Part shown: in pieces, positions 20,922 through 31,106 of the stretch | How positions within the stretch are numbered: position 1 is the first letter of the stretch | Layout: the number at the start of each line of letters is the position of its first letter | The notes under the pieces: model-generated | Database searches by the model: none | Told to the model about the DNA's origin: nothing | What the model saw: only the letters and a program-made list of their open reading frames with translations | Position numbers and translations under genes: made by a program | Assembly: GCF_000006445.2 (NCBI RefSeq) | Contig: NC_006048.2 | Coordinates: 1,550,001-1,614,000, forward strand | From: Debaryomyces hansenii CBS767 | Lineage: Eukaryota; Ascomycota; Pichiomycetes; Serinales; Debaryomycetaceae | Direction of reading: 5' to 3' | Length of the DNA: 64,000 nucleotides

Positions 20922-23705
20922 ATGTCTAAGCGAATGGAGTTATATGATGATTCCATGGATGGAATTGTGGATCAAATTCAGAGAACAGCTTCTGGCCTAA
21001 ACGTGAAAAGAAAATTACTCTTGAATCAGATAGATCTATATAAAGATTTGCAAGCCAAAATAGATATGAAAGCAGAAAAAACTATGGTTTTGTTAGGCGA
21101 TGGGTATTTCGTTGAAATGTCACCAAAGGATGCTAAAGATTATTTAAAGAGGAGAATTACAAACGTTAATGATATTGTGGAAGGATTTAACACTAAGATT
21201 AGAGATGCAGAAAATACCATGGATCATATTTCGAAATTTAGAGAAATTGAGACGAAAAATGGCAAAAAAGAGAGCAATAATGAAGAGGGCCTTCCGTTCT
21301 TCGATATTCAAGAGGAATTAGACGACGAAGATAATATTTTGAGCGTAAAAATCAATAATAAAAGCCAGACTTTTGAGAAAAGTAAAAGTAATAAAGAAGA
21401 GCAAGTAGATGAGGGACTCCCTATGATGGATATACAGGAAGAGATAGATGAAGATGGGAACGTTAAGAGTGTGAAAATCAACAATAAGGTTCAGAAAATT
21501 GACGAGAAGGTCGAAGAAAAGCATTTAAAGCAGAATGAACCATTAATTTTAAAAGAACAGAATCAAAATTCCGATAAAACCGAAGAGATTGATAGCCAAG
21601 ATGGTAATCAGCTATCTGAGCTATTGCAAGATATGGGTCTCGTTCCTCTGAAAAAATCCAACGAAATAAATATAGATCAGGATAAATTACTAGATAAGAT
21701 TGATGAATTGAAAATTGACGCAAACGATAAATTCAAGCTCAAGCAAATATGCGTGGAAGGATATAAGAGTTTACAAGATCAGAGCTTTGAAAAAACAGGT
21801 AACGATGATGACCAGGATGCTGAAAAGACAGATGAAGAAATAATATCGAACTTGGTTGTGGAAAATAATTTACAACACTTATTAAGTACAGATGATGCAG
21901 ATAAGTCCCGCAAAAAAGGTGTTGAAGGTAATCAACTAGCACTTGATGGAAATGAATTATTGGAATTAGAACTAATTGCGGATAAATTTGATGACATTAA
22001 TAATTCAATGATGCATGCAGATGATGAGGAGTGGGACTTTGAATTTGACGACGAAGGCGAAGAACATGATGATGATGATGATGAAGAAGAGGATTTTTCA
22101 GACGACTTGTTGTATGGCAATAGTGGAGCCACATTTATCCCGCAGAATGAATTTTCTTCTGGAGCACAAAACTTCAACAATCTATTATGGAAACAAGTTA
22201 TGGACTTGAGAAATAAAAAAGCACAAGCACAAACATCTAACTATAATCCCGCTAATAGTAGGACAAAGAAATCTGTCAGATTTTCAGAGAAATTGGAAAT
22301 TAATGAAATTGAGAACGTCAGTGAGGAATTGAAGAATATTGATCACTTTAGACAGAATATTTCAAGATTTAAACAAGACAGGCTAAGTAAGTCCAATGAT
22401 AATGAAATACAGGATGTTATAATGCTGCTTGAGAAATCAAAAAGCAATAATTTTGAAAGTCCCGTTAATGATATAGTTGAAAGAGGCCCTGTCAGTGATA
22501 TAGTTGAAAAAGACGAACCAGTTAGCGGCATAGTTGGAACAGATGAACCAGTTAATGATATAGTTGAAAGAGGCCCAGTCAGTGATATAGTTGAAAGAAA
22601 CGGACCAGTCAGTGACATAGTTGAAAGAAACGGACCAGTCAGTGACATAGTTGAAAGAAACGGACCAGTCAGTGATATAGTTGAACGAAACGGACCAGTC
22701 AGTGATATAGTTGAAAGAGGCCCAGTCAGTGATATAGTTGAACGAAACGGACCAGTCAGTGATATAGTTGAACGAAACGGACCAGTCAGTGACATAGTTG
22801 AAAGAAACGAAACAGTTCGTGACATAGTCGAAAGAGAACCAGTTAGCGATATTATTGAAAGAGAACCAATCAGTGACATAATTGTACGAAACGAACCAGT
22901 CAGCGATATCATTGAAAGAGATCCGATCAGCGATATTGTAGAAGAGCCAATTAGCAAAGTTCACCTCGATGAGATGAATAAAAGTACAGATGCACCAGAC
23001 ACAAATAAGCCCAGAATATCCAAATTCAAACAGATGAAGGCGACATCAGCACCGCAGCAATCGCCGAAACCTCCAATCAAGACCCATATCAAATCGTTTG
23101 AGATTACCGATATTGAACAAGGAAGGACAAGAAAGGCTGCGATTGAAGAATCCATCAAAGAAACAGAAGATAATCCGATGCACATAATGGACACTACTCT
23201 CGACTACAATAGCATGCAAGATGATATGGATACCATGGTCAAAGCTTATGCCTTAGGCATGTACGATGATGATATAATGACCGAAGGACCAGTTGTCGAA
23301 CAATTAGGCGATTTTGAGACGTTGAATAAAATTATCGAATCAATGCCCAATCGAGAAGTCTCAACTGCGAAATCGGTCGAATCTACCAATGACAATGCCG
23401 AAGAAACCTTCGATCCGTACTTGGACCAGGTTGGTGGTGAATATCAAGATGACGACGACGATGATGATGACGCACCTGTATTAGGAGATATCATGGAAAA
23501 TGATATTGTACCTCCACCGGATATCGAGCAAACAATTTTGGATCAGGAAGTCACGTCTAACTACCACCGGTTGAGACAGAAATTGTTTTTCACTAACAAC
23601 ACATACCAGCAAGACAATAACGAATTTGAGCCAATCGACGAACACGGAAACAACCTCAGAATTAGCAAATTCAAGGCTTCCAAACATACACTGAAACACC
23701 GCTAG
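20922..23705 (+). CDS. BUD27: Unconventional prefoldin Bud27 (URI family), minisatellite-expanded
   Basis: Bud27/URI is a prefoldin-like scaffold for RNA polymerase assembly that is also linked to TOR signalling and translation initiation. The N-terminal 110 residues form a prefoldin-type coiled-coil unit, with the family signature LLGDGYFVEM near residue 60. Two long degenerate repeats follow (DIQEE and VKINNK). Then come an acidic run (EEHDDDDDEEED), a minisatellite of about 17 units of 8-10 residues (consensus PVSDIVERNG, from residue 514), and a C-terminal RISKFK motif that occurs twice. At 927 residues it is longer than the roughly 800 of the baker's yeast protein, mostly because of the repeat. 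The ATG at 20922 is the first in frame. Confidence 0.88.
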   Translation: MSKRMELYDDSMDGIVDQIQRTASGLNVKRKLLLNQIDLYKDLQAKIDMKAEKTMVLLGDGYFVEMSPKDAKDYLKRRITNVNDIVEGFNTKIRDAENTMDHISKFREIETKNGKKESNNEEGLPFFDIQEELDDEDNILSVKINNKSQTFEKSKSNKEEQVDEGLPMMDIQEEIDEDGNVKSVKINNKVQKIDEKVEEKHLKQNEPLILKEQNQNSDKTEEIDSQDGNQLSELLQDMGLVPLKKSNEINIDQDKLLDKIDELKIDANDKFKLKQICVEGYKSLQDQSFEKTGNDDDQDAEKTDEEIISNLVVENNLQHLLSTDDADKSRKKGVEGNQLALDGNELLELELIADKFDDINNSMMHADDEEWDFEFDDEGEEHDDDDDEEEDFSDDLLYGNSGATFIPQNEFSSGAQNFNNLLWKQVMDLRNKKAQAQTSNYNPANSRTKKSVRFSEKLEINEIENVSEELKNIDHFRQNISRFKQDRLSKSNDNEIQDVIMLLEKSKSNNFESPVNDIVERGPVSDIVEKDEPVSGIVGTDEPVNDIVERGPVSDIVERNGPVSDIVERNGPVSDIVERNGPVSDIVERNGPVSDIVERGPVSDIVERNGPVSDIVERNGPVSDIVERNETVRDIVEREPVSDIIEREPISDIIVRNEPVSDIIERDPISDIVEEPISKVHLDEMNKSTDAPDTNKPRISKFKQMKATSAPQQSPKPPIKTHIKSFEITDIEQGRTRKAAIEESIKETEDNPMHIMDTTLDYNSMQDDMDTMVKAYALGMYDDDIMTEGPVVEQLGDFETLNKIIESMPNREVSTAKSVESTNDNAEETFDPYLDQVGGEYQDDDDDDDDAPVLGDIMENDIVPPPDIEQTILDQEVTSNYHRLRQKLFFTNNTYQQDNNEFEPIDEHGNNLRISKFKASKHTLKHR
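22461..22962 (+). repeat. In-frame minisatellite inside BUD27
   Basis: About 17 tandem units, mostly 30 bp (27 bp where NG is missing), encode variants of PVSDIVERNG. Central units are almost identical at DNA level, while those at both ends are degenerate, which is typical of array turnover. All length changes are multiples of three. Confidence 0.92.
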
Positions 23706-24404
23706 TACATATATCCGTTCCGAGATATTTTGTTCATGTTTTGCGCATATCTTCGGCTCTCGAGGTTGTTTGATTCGGCCCATTATATAATCTTGCATGT
23801 ATAGTCCGGGGGAATACATCGGGGTTTAGAAATTAACTTTGCTAGCCTGAACCTCGTGTGGTTAGAATAGTCCCCTCTATATGATAACGACTCCGAATAA
23901 CTATAAATATATAGACATATCTATATCTCTACATCCTAATTAGACCCCTTAAGAGTACCTTAAATGCCCCATATATAAGGAAATATATAATGTTATGTAT
24001 TGTAATCGGACGTAATTTACACTACGGAGCCCAGCACTATGGTTAGTATAATATTCTAATTCCGAAATTCAATTACCGGTAGGTGAAAAAAAATCGTCGT
24101 CCAGAATAATAAAAATAATAATAAGGAACGGTGAATAAGAAACCGACTTTTTTTCCCATTGACAAAACATATCCTTTTGCACGATATATATGCGAGTATA
24201 TATAGGCCCCAGAATTCCATTATCTCCAAACTTTTTAAGACCAATATATATTTTGTTGAGATTAAAATTTTGTTGATTAGCAAAATTTTTGTGTGATCCG
24301 TCGGTTAAATTTTGTTGTGCATACGCAGCGACTATATATACTAATTATTTATTCTTTTTCCTATCAGTTGTTAGATTTGAACTGTTAACAACTTATAATT
24401 CACT
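23706..24404. other. Intergenic region with the ACH1 promoter
   Basis: This 699-bp AT-rich region has no gene. CCGGGG at about 23806 and TCGGGG at about 23819 resemble Mig1-type glucose-repression sites, which would suit ACH1, but they lie nearly 600 bp upstream and the match is short. Long T and AATTTTGTTG tracts precede ACH1. Confidence 0.4.
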
Positions 24405-25976
24405 ATGTCATCCATTTTAAAGCAAAGGGTTAGATACGCCCCATATTTACAGAAATTAAGAACTGCAGAGCAATGTGTTGAATTATTCAAACACGGTCAA
24501 TATCTTGGTTGGTCAGGATTCACTGGTGTCGGGGCGCCAAAGGTCGTTCCAGATGCCATAGCTGACCACGTTGAAAAGAACAATTTGCAAGGAAAATTGG
24601 GATTCAACTTGTTCGTTGGTGCTTCGGCTGGACCTGAAGAAGGCAGATGGGCGGAAAACGATATGCTTTTGAGAAGATCCCCTCATCAAGTTGGTAAGCC
24701 AATTGCTAAAGCCATCAACACAGGGAAGACCAAATTTTTCGACAAGCACTTGTCGATGTTCCCACAGGATTTGACTTACGGGTTCTACACCAGAGAGAAG
24801 GAAAACGATTTGTTAGACTACACCATCATCGAGGCCACCGCCATCACTGAGGACGGGTCAATTGTCCCCGGTCCTGCTGTCGGTGCATCTCCAGAAATGA
24901 TTTCAGTTTCTGACAAGATTATTATCGAAGTGAACACCGTCACACCATCTTTCGAAGGTTTACACGACATTGACATGCCAGTGAACCCTCCTTTCAGACA
25001 ACCATACCCACACACGACTGTCGACTACAGAACTGGGTTAACCGCTATTCCAGTCGATCCATCTAAGGTTGTTGCCATTGTTGAATCCCAGACCAGAGAT
25101 AAGGTTCCTCCAAACACCCCATCCGACGAAACTTCTCGTAACATTGCTAACAACTTACTTGAGTTCTTTGAACATGAAGCTAAATTAGGTAGATTACCTG
25201 AAAACTTACACCCATTACAATCTGGTATTGGTAACATTGCTAACGCTGTCGTCGAAGGTTTAGCTGACTCTAAGTTCAAGAACTTGACTGTTTGGACCGA
25301 AGTCTTACAAGATTCATTCTTAGACTTCTTTGAAAGTGGTTCATTAGACTTTGCCACAGCCACCTCCATTAGATTGACTGAAGCTGGTTTCGACAAGTTC
25401 TACGAAAATTGGGACACCTACTCAAAGAAATTATGCTTGAGATCTCAAGTCGTTTCTAACTCGCCAGAAATCATTAGAAGATTAGGTACCATTGCCATGA
25501 ACACCCCTGTTGAAGTTGATATTTACGCCCATGCAAACTCTACTAACGTCATGGGTTCAAGGATGTTGAACGGTTTAGGTGGTTCCGCTGATTTCTTGAG
25601 AAACTCCAAGTTATCAGTTATGCATACCCCATCTGCAAGACCAAGTAAGACCGACAAGACCGGTGTTTCATGTATTGTTCCATTCGCTACTCATGTTGAT
25701 CAAACCGAGCACGATTTAGATATTGTTGTCACCGATCAAGGTTTAGCTGATTTAAGAGGTTTATCTCCAAAGGAAAGAGCCAGAGAAATTATTACGAAGA
25801 CTTCTCACCCTGACTACAGAGATCAATTGACTGATTATCTCGACAGAGCTACCTTCTATGCTGAAAAAAGCAAGTGCTTGCATGAACCTCATATCTTACA
25901 AGATGCTTTCAAGATGCATCTCAACTTCCAAGAAAACGGAACCATGAAGTTAGATTCCTGGGATAAGAAGTTTTAA
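24405..25976 (+). CDS. ACH1: Acetyl-CoA hydrolase / succinyl-CoA:acetate CoA-transferase
   Basis: Ach1 is a mitochondrial CoA-transferase family enzyme. It is now thought mainly to move CoA from succinyl-CoA to acetate, detoxifying acetate in the matrix. The 523-residue protein has the family length throughout, from [13 protein letters not shown] near the N-terminus to [19 protein letters not shown] near the C-terminus. Codon use is strongly biased (TTG/TTA Leu, GGT Gly, GCC/GCT Ala), which suggests high expression. It starts at the ATG at 24405 in a CACT ATG context. A same-strand neighbour, MDJ1, follows after 317 bp. Confidence 0.96.
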
Positions 25977-26293
25977 ATCATAATGTTTAGACCCTAATCG
26001 ATTTTTATATATAAAAAATTGAATGAATATATGAGTTTCTCGATTATCATCTTATTGTAGCTAATTGTAATACTTTCAACTTCATAGGTTCGAATGAAGA
26101 GATTGACGTTATATTCGTCGATATGGTCACGTGACAAAAATGACCGCATAATTTTTTTTGAGCTGAATTTTTCCAGAAGCAATTGGAAAAACTACCGATC
26201 TAACAGTTCTTTCGTGATATATAAAGACTTCGTATATCCTGATAGCCTAGAATAGTAATCGTTTAGGGATTTGAAGTAAACAGGTTTGAAAAC
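25977..26293. promoter_or_regulatory. MDJ1 promoter with a palindromic E-box
   Basis: GTCACGTGAC at 26126-26135 is a perfect palindrome with a CACGTG core, the binding site of Cbf1-like and other bHLH factors. It lies about 160 bp before the MDJ1 ATG. Function is inferred from the motif only. Confidence 0.5.
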
Positions 26294-27772
26294 ATGGGGA
26301 AGTTTAATTTATATCCATCGATAAGCAATAATATAAAACGTACAGTTTTAAACTCAATAAAGCCAAAATCGGCTTCGAGGTTAGGCCTATTCCAGTCTGT
26401 ACAATCAAAACTTCAAACGAGGGCGTTTCATTCGTCTCGTAATGTGTTGATCAACTTCGACCCGTACCTGACGCTAGGAGTGGAAAAGTCGGCTTCAGCT
26501 AAAGACATTAAGAAGGCATATTATCAATTGGTCAAAAAGTACCATCCGGATGTTAATAAGGAGAAAGATGCTGAAAAACGATTCCACAAGATCCAAGAGT
26601 CATATGAGTTATTGAGTGACAAAGAAAAGAGGTCTCAGTACGATCAGTTCGGTGCAGCAGCGTTTGATTCGAACGGTAATGCAAATCCATTTGCAGGTGG
26701 TAATCCATTTGGCGGGTCTCATGGTGGTAATCCATTTGGAGGAGGTGCTGGTGGTAACCCTTTCGGTGGCATGGGATTTGACTTCGAGGATTTATTTAAA
26801 CAAGCATTCAATGGTGGCGCTGGTGGTAGAGGTGGTGGTGGTGGCCAATTCGTGACGGAACATGTCGGAGATAATATAGAAGTCTTGAAGACGATAGGAT
26901 TCAAAGAATCCATTTTCGGGACAAAGGTGGAAATCAACTACAAGGCAGTTGATTCATGTAATACGTGTAAGGGTAGTGGTATGAAGAAGGGTAAAAAGAA
27001 GACTACTTGTTCGACATGTCACGGTACGGGACAGAGTACCCATATTTTAGGTGGGTTCCACATGTCATCAACTTGTAACTCATGTCATGGGACTGGTGTG
27101 ACTATTCCTTCCAGTGATCAATGTACTAGTTGTAAAGGTAATGGGGTGGAAGAAGTCCCAAAATCTACTTCGGTTGATTTGCCATGTGGTATCGCCGATG
27201 GTACAAGATTAAGAATTCCAGGTGCCGGTGATGCTCCTTTCATCACAAAGGATCCTTACAACCAAACTAGAAATGGTGATTTGATTATCAGAGTTCACGT
27301 TTCTAAGGATCCCGTTTTCACTAGAAGTAATAATAAGATTGTTGTAAATCAAGACATTATTATGACTACTGCGGCATTAGGTGGTGAAATTGTAGTTCCA
27401 ACGATAGATGGGCAAAGTATTAAGTTGAAGTTGAGACCTGGTGTTCAAAATGGTAAGACTTTAACTATTCCAGAGAAAGGTGTACCAATAAACAGAAATA
27501 TTCAAAACAGAGGTGATATGGAAGTTAAAATAAATGTCAAGACATTGATTCCAGAAACCCCTATACAAACTGCGCTTTTGGAAGCTTTAGCTGATGCATT
27601 TGATGACAAAAATGCTAAGAGAACGGACGCACATTGGAAGTTAGACTTAAACGAAGACGAAAAGGACGTTAAGGAAACTTTTGATGAGAAAGACTTACAT
27701 CCTTCGAAGTTGAATAGAATTGGCAAATTCTTGGGAAAATTTTTCAACATGAAGGATGAAGACAAGAAATGA
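26294..27772 (+). CDS. MDJ1: Mitochondrial DnaJ co-chaperone Mdj1
   Basis: Mdj1 is a type I Hsp40 of the mitochondrial matrix and partner of the Hsp70 Ssc1. The 492-residue product has a basic import sequence (1 to about 50), a J domain (about 56-120, with the HPD motif in KYHPDVN), a Gly/Phe-rich linker with GNPFGG repeats, and four CxxCxGxG zinc modules (CNTCKGSG, CSTCHGTG, CNSCHGTG, CTSCKGNG). A client-binding C-terminal region ends the protein. Residue 59 (DPY-x-TLG) is a CTG codon at 26468. Relatives carry polar residues there, which supports Ser decoding. The ATG at 26294 gives a plausible presequence. Confidence 0.96.
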   Translation: MGKFNLYPSISNNIKRTVLNSIKPKSASRLGLFQSVQSKLQTRAFHSSRNVLINFDPYLTLGVEKSASAKDIKKAYYQLVKKYHPDVNKEKDAEKRFHKIQESYELLSDKEKRSQYDQFGAAAFDSNGNANPFAGGNPFGGSHGGNPFGGGAGGNPFGGMGFDFEDLFKQAFNGGAGGRGGGGGQFVTEHVGDNIEVLKTIGFKESIFGTKVEINYKAVDSCNTCKGSGMKKGKKKTTCSTCHGTGQSTHILGGFHMSSTCNSCHGTGVTIPSSDQCTSCKGNGVEEVPKSTSVDLPCGIADGTRLRIPGAGDAPFITKDPYNQTRNGDLIIRVHVSKDPVFTRSNNKIVVNQDIIMTTAALGGEIVVPTIDGQSIKLKLRPGVQNGKTLTIPEKGVPINRNIQNRGDMEVKINVKTLIPETPIQTALLEALADAFDDKNAKRTDAHWKLDLNEDEKDVKETFDEKDLHPSKLNRIGKFLGKFFNMKDEDKK

Positions 27773-28632
27773 TTATAAATAGGTAGCATTAATATGATTG
27801 TATATAGTATTTTAAGTATTATTGTTAAATAGATAAATCGTTGTTCTCCAGCAAATCAAGTAAGCCAGAAACTTCAGAATAGACTAAGTAACCACCAAAA
27901 TAGAAAAGCCTTCAGTCATTTCACCTATACTCTATTATGCCTAAAACACATAATCTTTATTTCAGTATCCGGGATACCATTTCAATCCTGTATTTTGTTG
28001 GCTATATCCAGTTCTATGCAAATTTCAATCTTTCAATTAGACCTGTAAGAATTACGAATAAGGAAAGTTAAATCCCGACAGAAGGTTTAGATATCGCCGG
28101 AAGCACATGTAGCCTATTATACTCTTCTTGTTCTATACGCTATAATAAGCCAAATATATAGACGCGAAACCGATATCAAATCGCGTCTCTTCGCTTAGCT
28201 GAAGCCGTGTTGCTGGGACCAGACCTTCTTCGACATATAAAATTTATTTAGAACGAATAGAAGAAAGAAGTTTTACCGTACTGGTGAAAGAGACGTCGTA
28301 CGTGAATAGATATTTCATCGGAAATACCTTTTCAACATGTGCGTCTTCTTGCCGATCATTGTTCTACTTCATTTCAGGTGTTCATTAATACATTCCTTAC
28401 ATGCAAACAATAAAAGTGCGTAAATAAAATCGTGTTTTGTCTATTATTACATTGATTTAACCAGGTTTTTTTTTTTAATTAGCTAGACCTTCAATTACAT
28501 ATTCAATCAATTCTTATATCACCAAACTCCTTGACATTTCGGGTCATACTCGTAGTTCTTTTTCAATTCAAATAGAGTATATTCGAGTTAGGTCGAGCAA
28601 AACAACTTTACTTGCTAGTTGGACAACCAGAC
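27773..28632. other. Long intergenic region before the TBC gene
   Basis: 860 bp without a gene. At 28161-28187 a 7-bp stem (GACGCGA / TCGCGTC, 13-base loop) contains CGCGAAA, the SBF-type cell-cycle box, and an MBF-like GACGCG core. A poly-T run precedes the gene at about 28465. No RNA gene is recognised. Confidence 0.4.
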
Positions 28633-30966
28633 ATGTCATTTGCTACAAAATCAAAAGACTTACCTGCATTACCAATTGTTATAGAAAATGACAACCTCGA
28701 AGACATCGATATAGACACAGGTAAAGTGAACCAAAGAGAAATTGTTGAATATCCTAATCCATATTTTCATAGCAACCCAAGTCAGTATTCCAAGGAGAAT
28801 TTGTCAATGATGTCGTCCAAGATCTCGTTGACAAGCTCACATGTACCATCAATACCGAAGAATAAAGCTCCGATGACGCGTCCAAGAAGTGACAGTTCTA
28901 ATAAATTCAGGCCAAAACTGGCTACGTCCCAATACGTTGTACAACTTGATAAGACTCCGCTGAACTTAACACCTTCACAAAGGCTTAAACTCCGTAAGCT
29001 TCAACTCAATAATAGTATATCCAATTTTAGCTTGCCTCCGAAAGATAGTGGTAAACGTTTCATGGACGAAGAAAGTGACGATGACGAAGAAATAGGCGAA
29101 TATGACTGCGTTTTCAATGTTCCGTTTTCCCAACCCTTGTCATCTTTGGCTCAGAGGGAAAAGTTTACATCTGACAATACTGATAGAAAATCGTTGGCCA
29201 CTGATTCTACTAGGTCATCATCAATATTGAGCCATGATAGTTTTGCTGAAACTTCATCTATTGTAAGTTGCAATTGTGATGATAATTTAACTGGTAAGAG
29301 ACCTTCGAATTATTATGATAATTCAAGAATAAATACGACTCTTAATGCGCTAAGTATGGATAAATTAAGCATGTCAAAAGATGCACAGGATTTGTCGTTG
29401 TTATTTAGTAGAAATGAATCTGTTCAAATAAATGAAGAAAGTCGACAAAAAAGGAAAATGTTAAATAACTTCAAGAGAATACCGAAATCTATGCCTTCAA
29501 CTCCACTTGAAGGTTCATTTTCTGATTTATCTATATCCAAAAATAATGGGTCTTCGGAATATCGACTGCAATCTAATCCAAGAACATTGAATCATAGATC
29601 AATATCTCAATCTGTGATTCCCATGTCTACCAAGGAGAGAAAACATCAAAGTGCACCATCTAAATACTATACTTTCACAAGACCCACCTGGCTACCACCG
29701 AAATCATCATATGATAGAATTAAACATCAAAAAGAGTCGCAAGATATAATATACCGAGCTCTTCAGAAAGAAGCGGAAGAGAGAAATAATAAACTAAGTC
29801 AGTTAGAGAAGATTAAAAAATTGAGAAAGAAAGACGTAGAAGTCTGGGAAACTTTGAATTTTGGAGACGATAAAATACTGGGTGAAAAGAAGAATAGTAG
29901 AAAAGTCCAAGACATGTACTGGAGAGGTTTACTGGATAAGATCAGATCCAGGATATGGCAGAAGCAAATTGGAAATGCCTTAAACTTGAATGAAAAATAT
30001 TGTGACATTTTCTTTGATAAATTTGATTCCATTTTTATTAAAAAGGTGAATCAACTTGATTCTTTATTAAGAAATAATGCTGAATGTGTGGTTGCGTTAG
30101 AAGAGCACGCTGAAAATTCTGGTAACGAATTGTATAGTGGAATTAAGAGTGCTGAGATAAATTCGACTAAAAATATTAATGTGTTTTTGAAAGCAAATCA
30201 AAATATGCTTTCTGTGAAGACCTTATATGACAGAATAAGCCATGATTTGTTAGATACTTATCCTGATATTAAGGTTTTCCAAAGTCATGAAGTTTTGCTG
30301 GCGTTGACTAGAACGATTGTCAGTTTCGTCATTTATTTAAATGAAACCAGAGAGAACATTGATATTAATGAACAAACATTTAGTCAACTAAACACAAATT
30401 ATTATTTTAGTGGGATGAATACATTAGCGGCATTATTATATTATCACAATCGAAGTTCGTATGCAACTTTCATTAGTTTGGTTAATATTTATGAAAGGAA
30501 AGTACCAAATTTATTGCTTTGTTATAAGTCTCAGACTGATAGGGTCAACAGACAGATGTACGGTAGACTCTTATGTGAAAGTTTTATGAGCATATTTGAA
30601 ACCTCATTTAAAAAGAATTTAATTAGATTATACACACATTTCAATGTTATAGGTTTGAAATCCTTTGAGTTTATTCCTGATATTCTATCTGGATTATTCT
30701 CTAATTTATTTAATTTTGAGTTGAGTTGTCAAATAATGGATATTTATGTATTCGAGGATACACCATTTTTGGTGAAATGTCTTTTGGCTCTACTCAAGCA
30801 AATGTCATTTAAGTTATTTGGTACCAAGCAAGAAGTGTTAGATCTTTTGGGAAAGAATTATAGAGAAGAGAATAATAATCGGGGATCGAAGCAAGACACA
30901 AATAGATACTTGAATGTTGGGTACGATTATCAATTCATTAAAACCGTGAAGGAAATGGTACTTTGA
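28633..30966 (+). CDS. TBC-domain protein without catalytic fingers
   Basis: The N-terminal 340 residues are Ser-rich and disordered-looking, followed by a charged helical stretch. A Rab-GAP TBC domain follows from about residue 430 (YWRGLLDKIRSRIWQKQIGN), resembling the TBC1D12/14 type. The catalytic Arg motif IxxDxxRTxP reads ISHDLLDTYP, and the Gln motif YxQGM reads YYFSGM. Both fingers are therefore replaced, by Asp and Ser. It may bind Rab GTPases without activating hydrolysis (inference). I chose the ATG at 28633 over an upstream TTG, giving 777 residues. It is convergent with NUP2 across 140 bp. I cannot assign a standard yeast symbol. Confidence 0.8.
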   Translation: MSFATKSKDLPALPIVIENDNLEDIDIDTGKVNQREIVEYPNPYFHSNPSQYSKENLSMMSSKISLTSSHVPSIPKNKAPMTRPRSDSSNKFRPKLATSQYVVQLDKTPLNLTPSQRLKLRKLQLNNSISNFSLPPKDSGKRFMDEESDDDEEIGEYDCVFNVPFSQPLSSLAQREKFTSDNTDRKSLATDSTRSSSILSHDSFAETSSIVSCNCDDNLTGKRPSNYYDNSRINTTLNALSMDKLSMSKDAQDLSLLFSRNESVQINEESRQKRKMLNNFKRIPKSMPSTPLEGSFSDLSISKNNGSSEYRLQSNPRTLNHRSISQSVIPMSTKERKHQSAPSKYYTFTRPTWLPPKSSYDRIKHQKESQDIIYRALQKEAEERNNKLSQLEKIKKLRKKDVEVWETLNFGDDKILGEKKNSRKVQDMYWRGLLDKIRSRIWQKQIGNALNLNEKYCDIFFDKFDSIFIKKVNQLDSLLRNNAECVVALEEHAENSGNELYSGIKSAEINSTKNINVFLKANQNMLSVKTLYDRISHDLLDTYPDIKVFQSHEVLLALTRTIVSFVIYLNETRENIDINEQTFSQLNTNYYFSGMNTLAALLYYHNRSSYATFISLVNIYERKVPNLLLCYKSQTDRVNRQMYGRLLCESFMSIFETSFKKNLIRLYTHFNVIGLKSFEFIPDILSGLFSNLFNFELSCQIMDIYVFEDTPFLVKCLLALLKQMSFKLFGTKQEVLDLLGKNYREENNNRGSKQDTNRYLNVGYDYQFIKTVKEMVL

Positions 30967-31106
30967 AGGTGTACATTAGTTCAATAATTTTTAGTTCTTT
31001 TAGTAATTAGTAGAAATACATTATAATTTATACAAAAGAATATTAACTTAGATTGTTGAAATTAGATTTTTAATGAGATTCAGTATGTAAGAACTTATGC
31101 CGTCGC

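Noticed and set aside
22343..22964. Antisense frames of about 175-204 codons across BUD27
   Set aside because: They mirror the minisatellite and have no independent features.
23800..23825. Mig1-type sites for ACH1
   Set aside because: The cores are short and lie nearly 600 bp away; noted in the intergenic entry but not claimed as sites.
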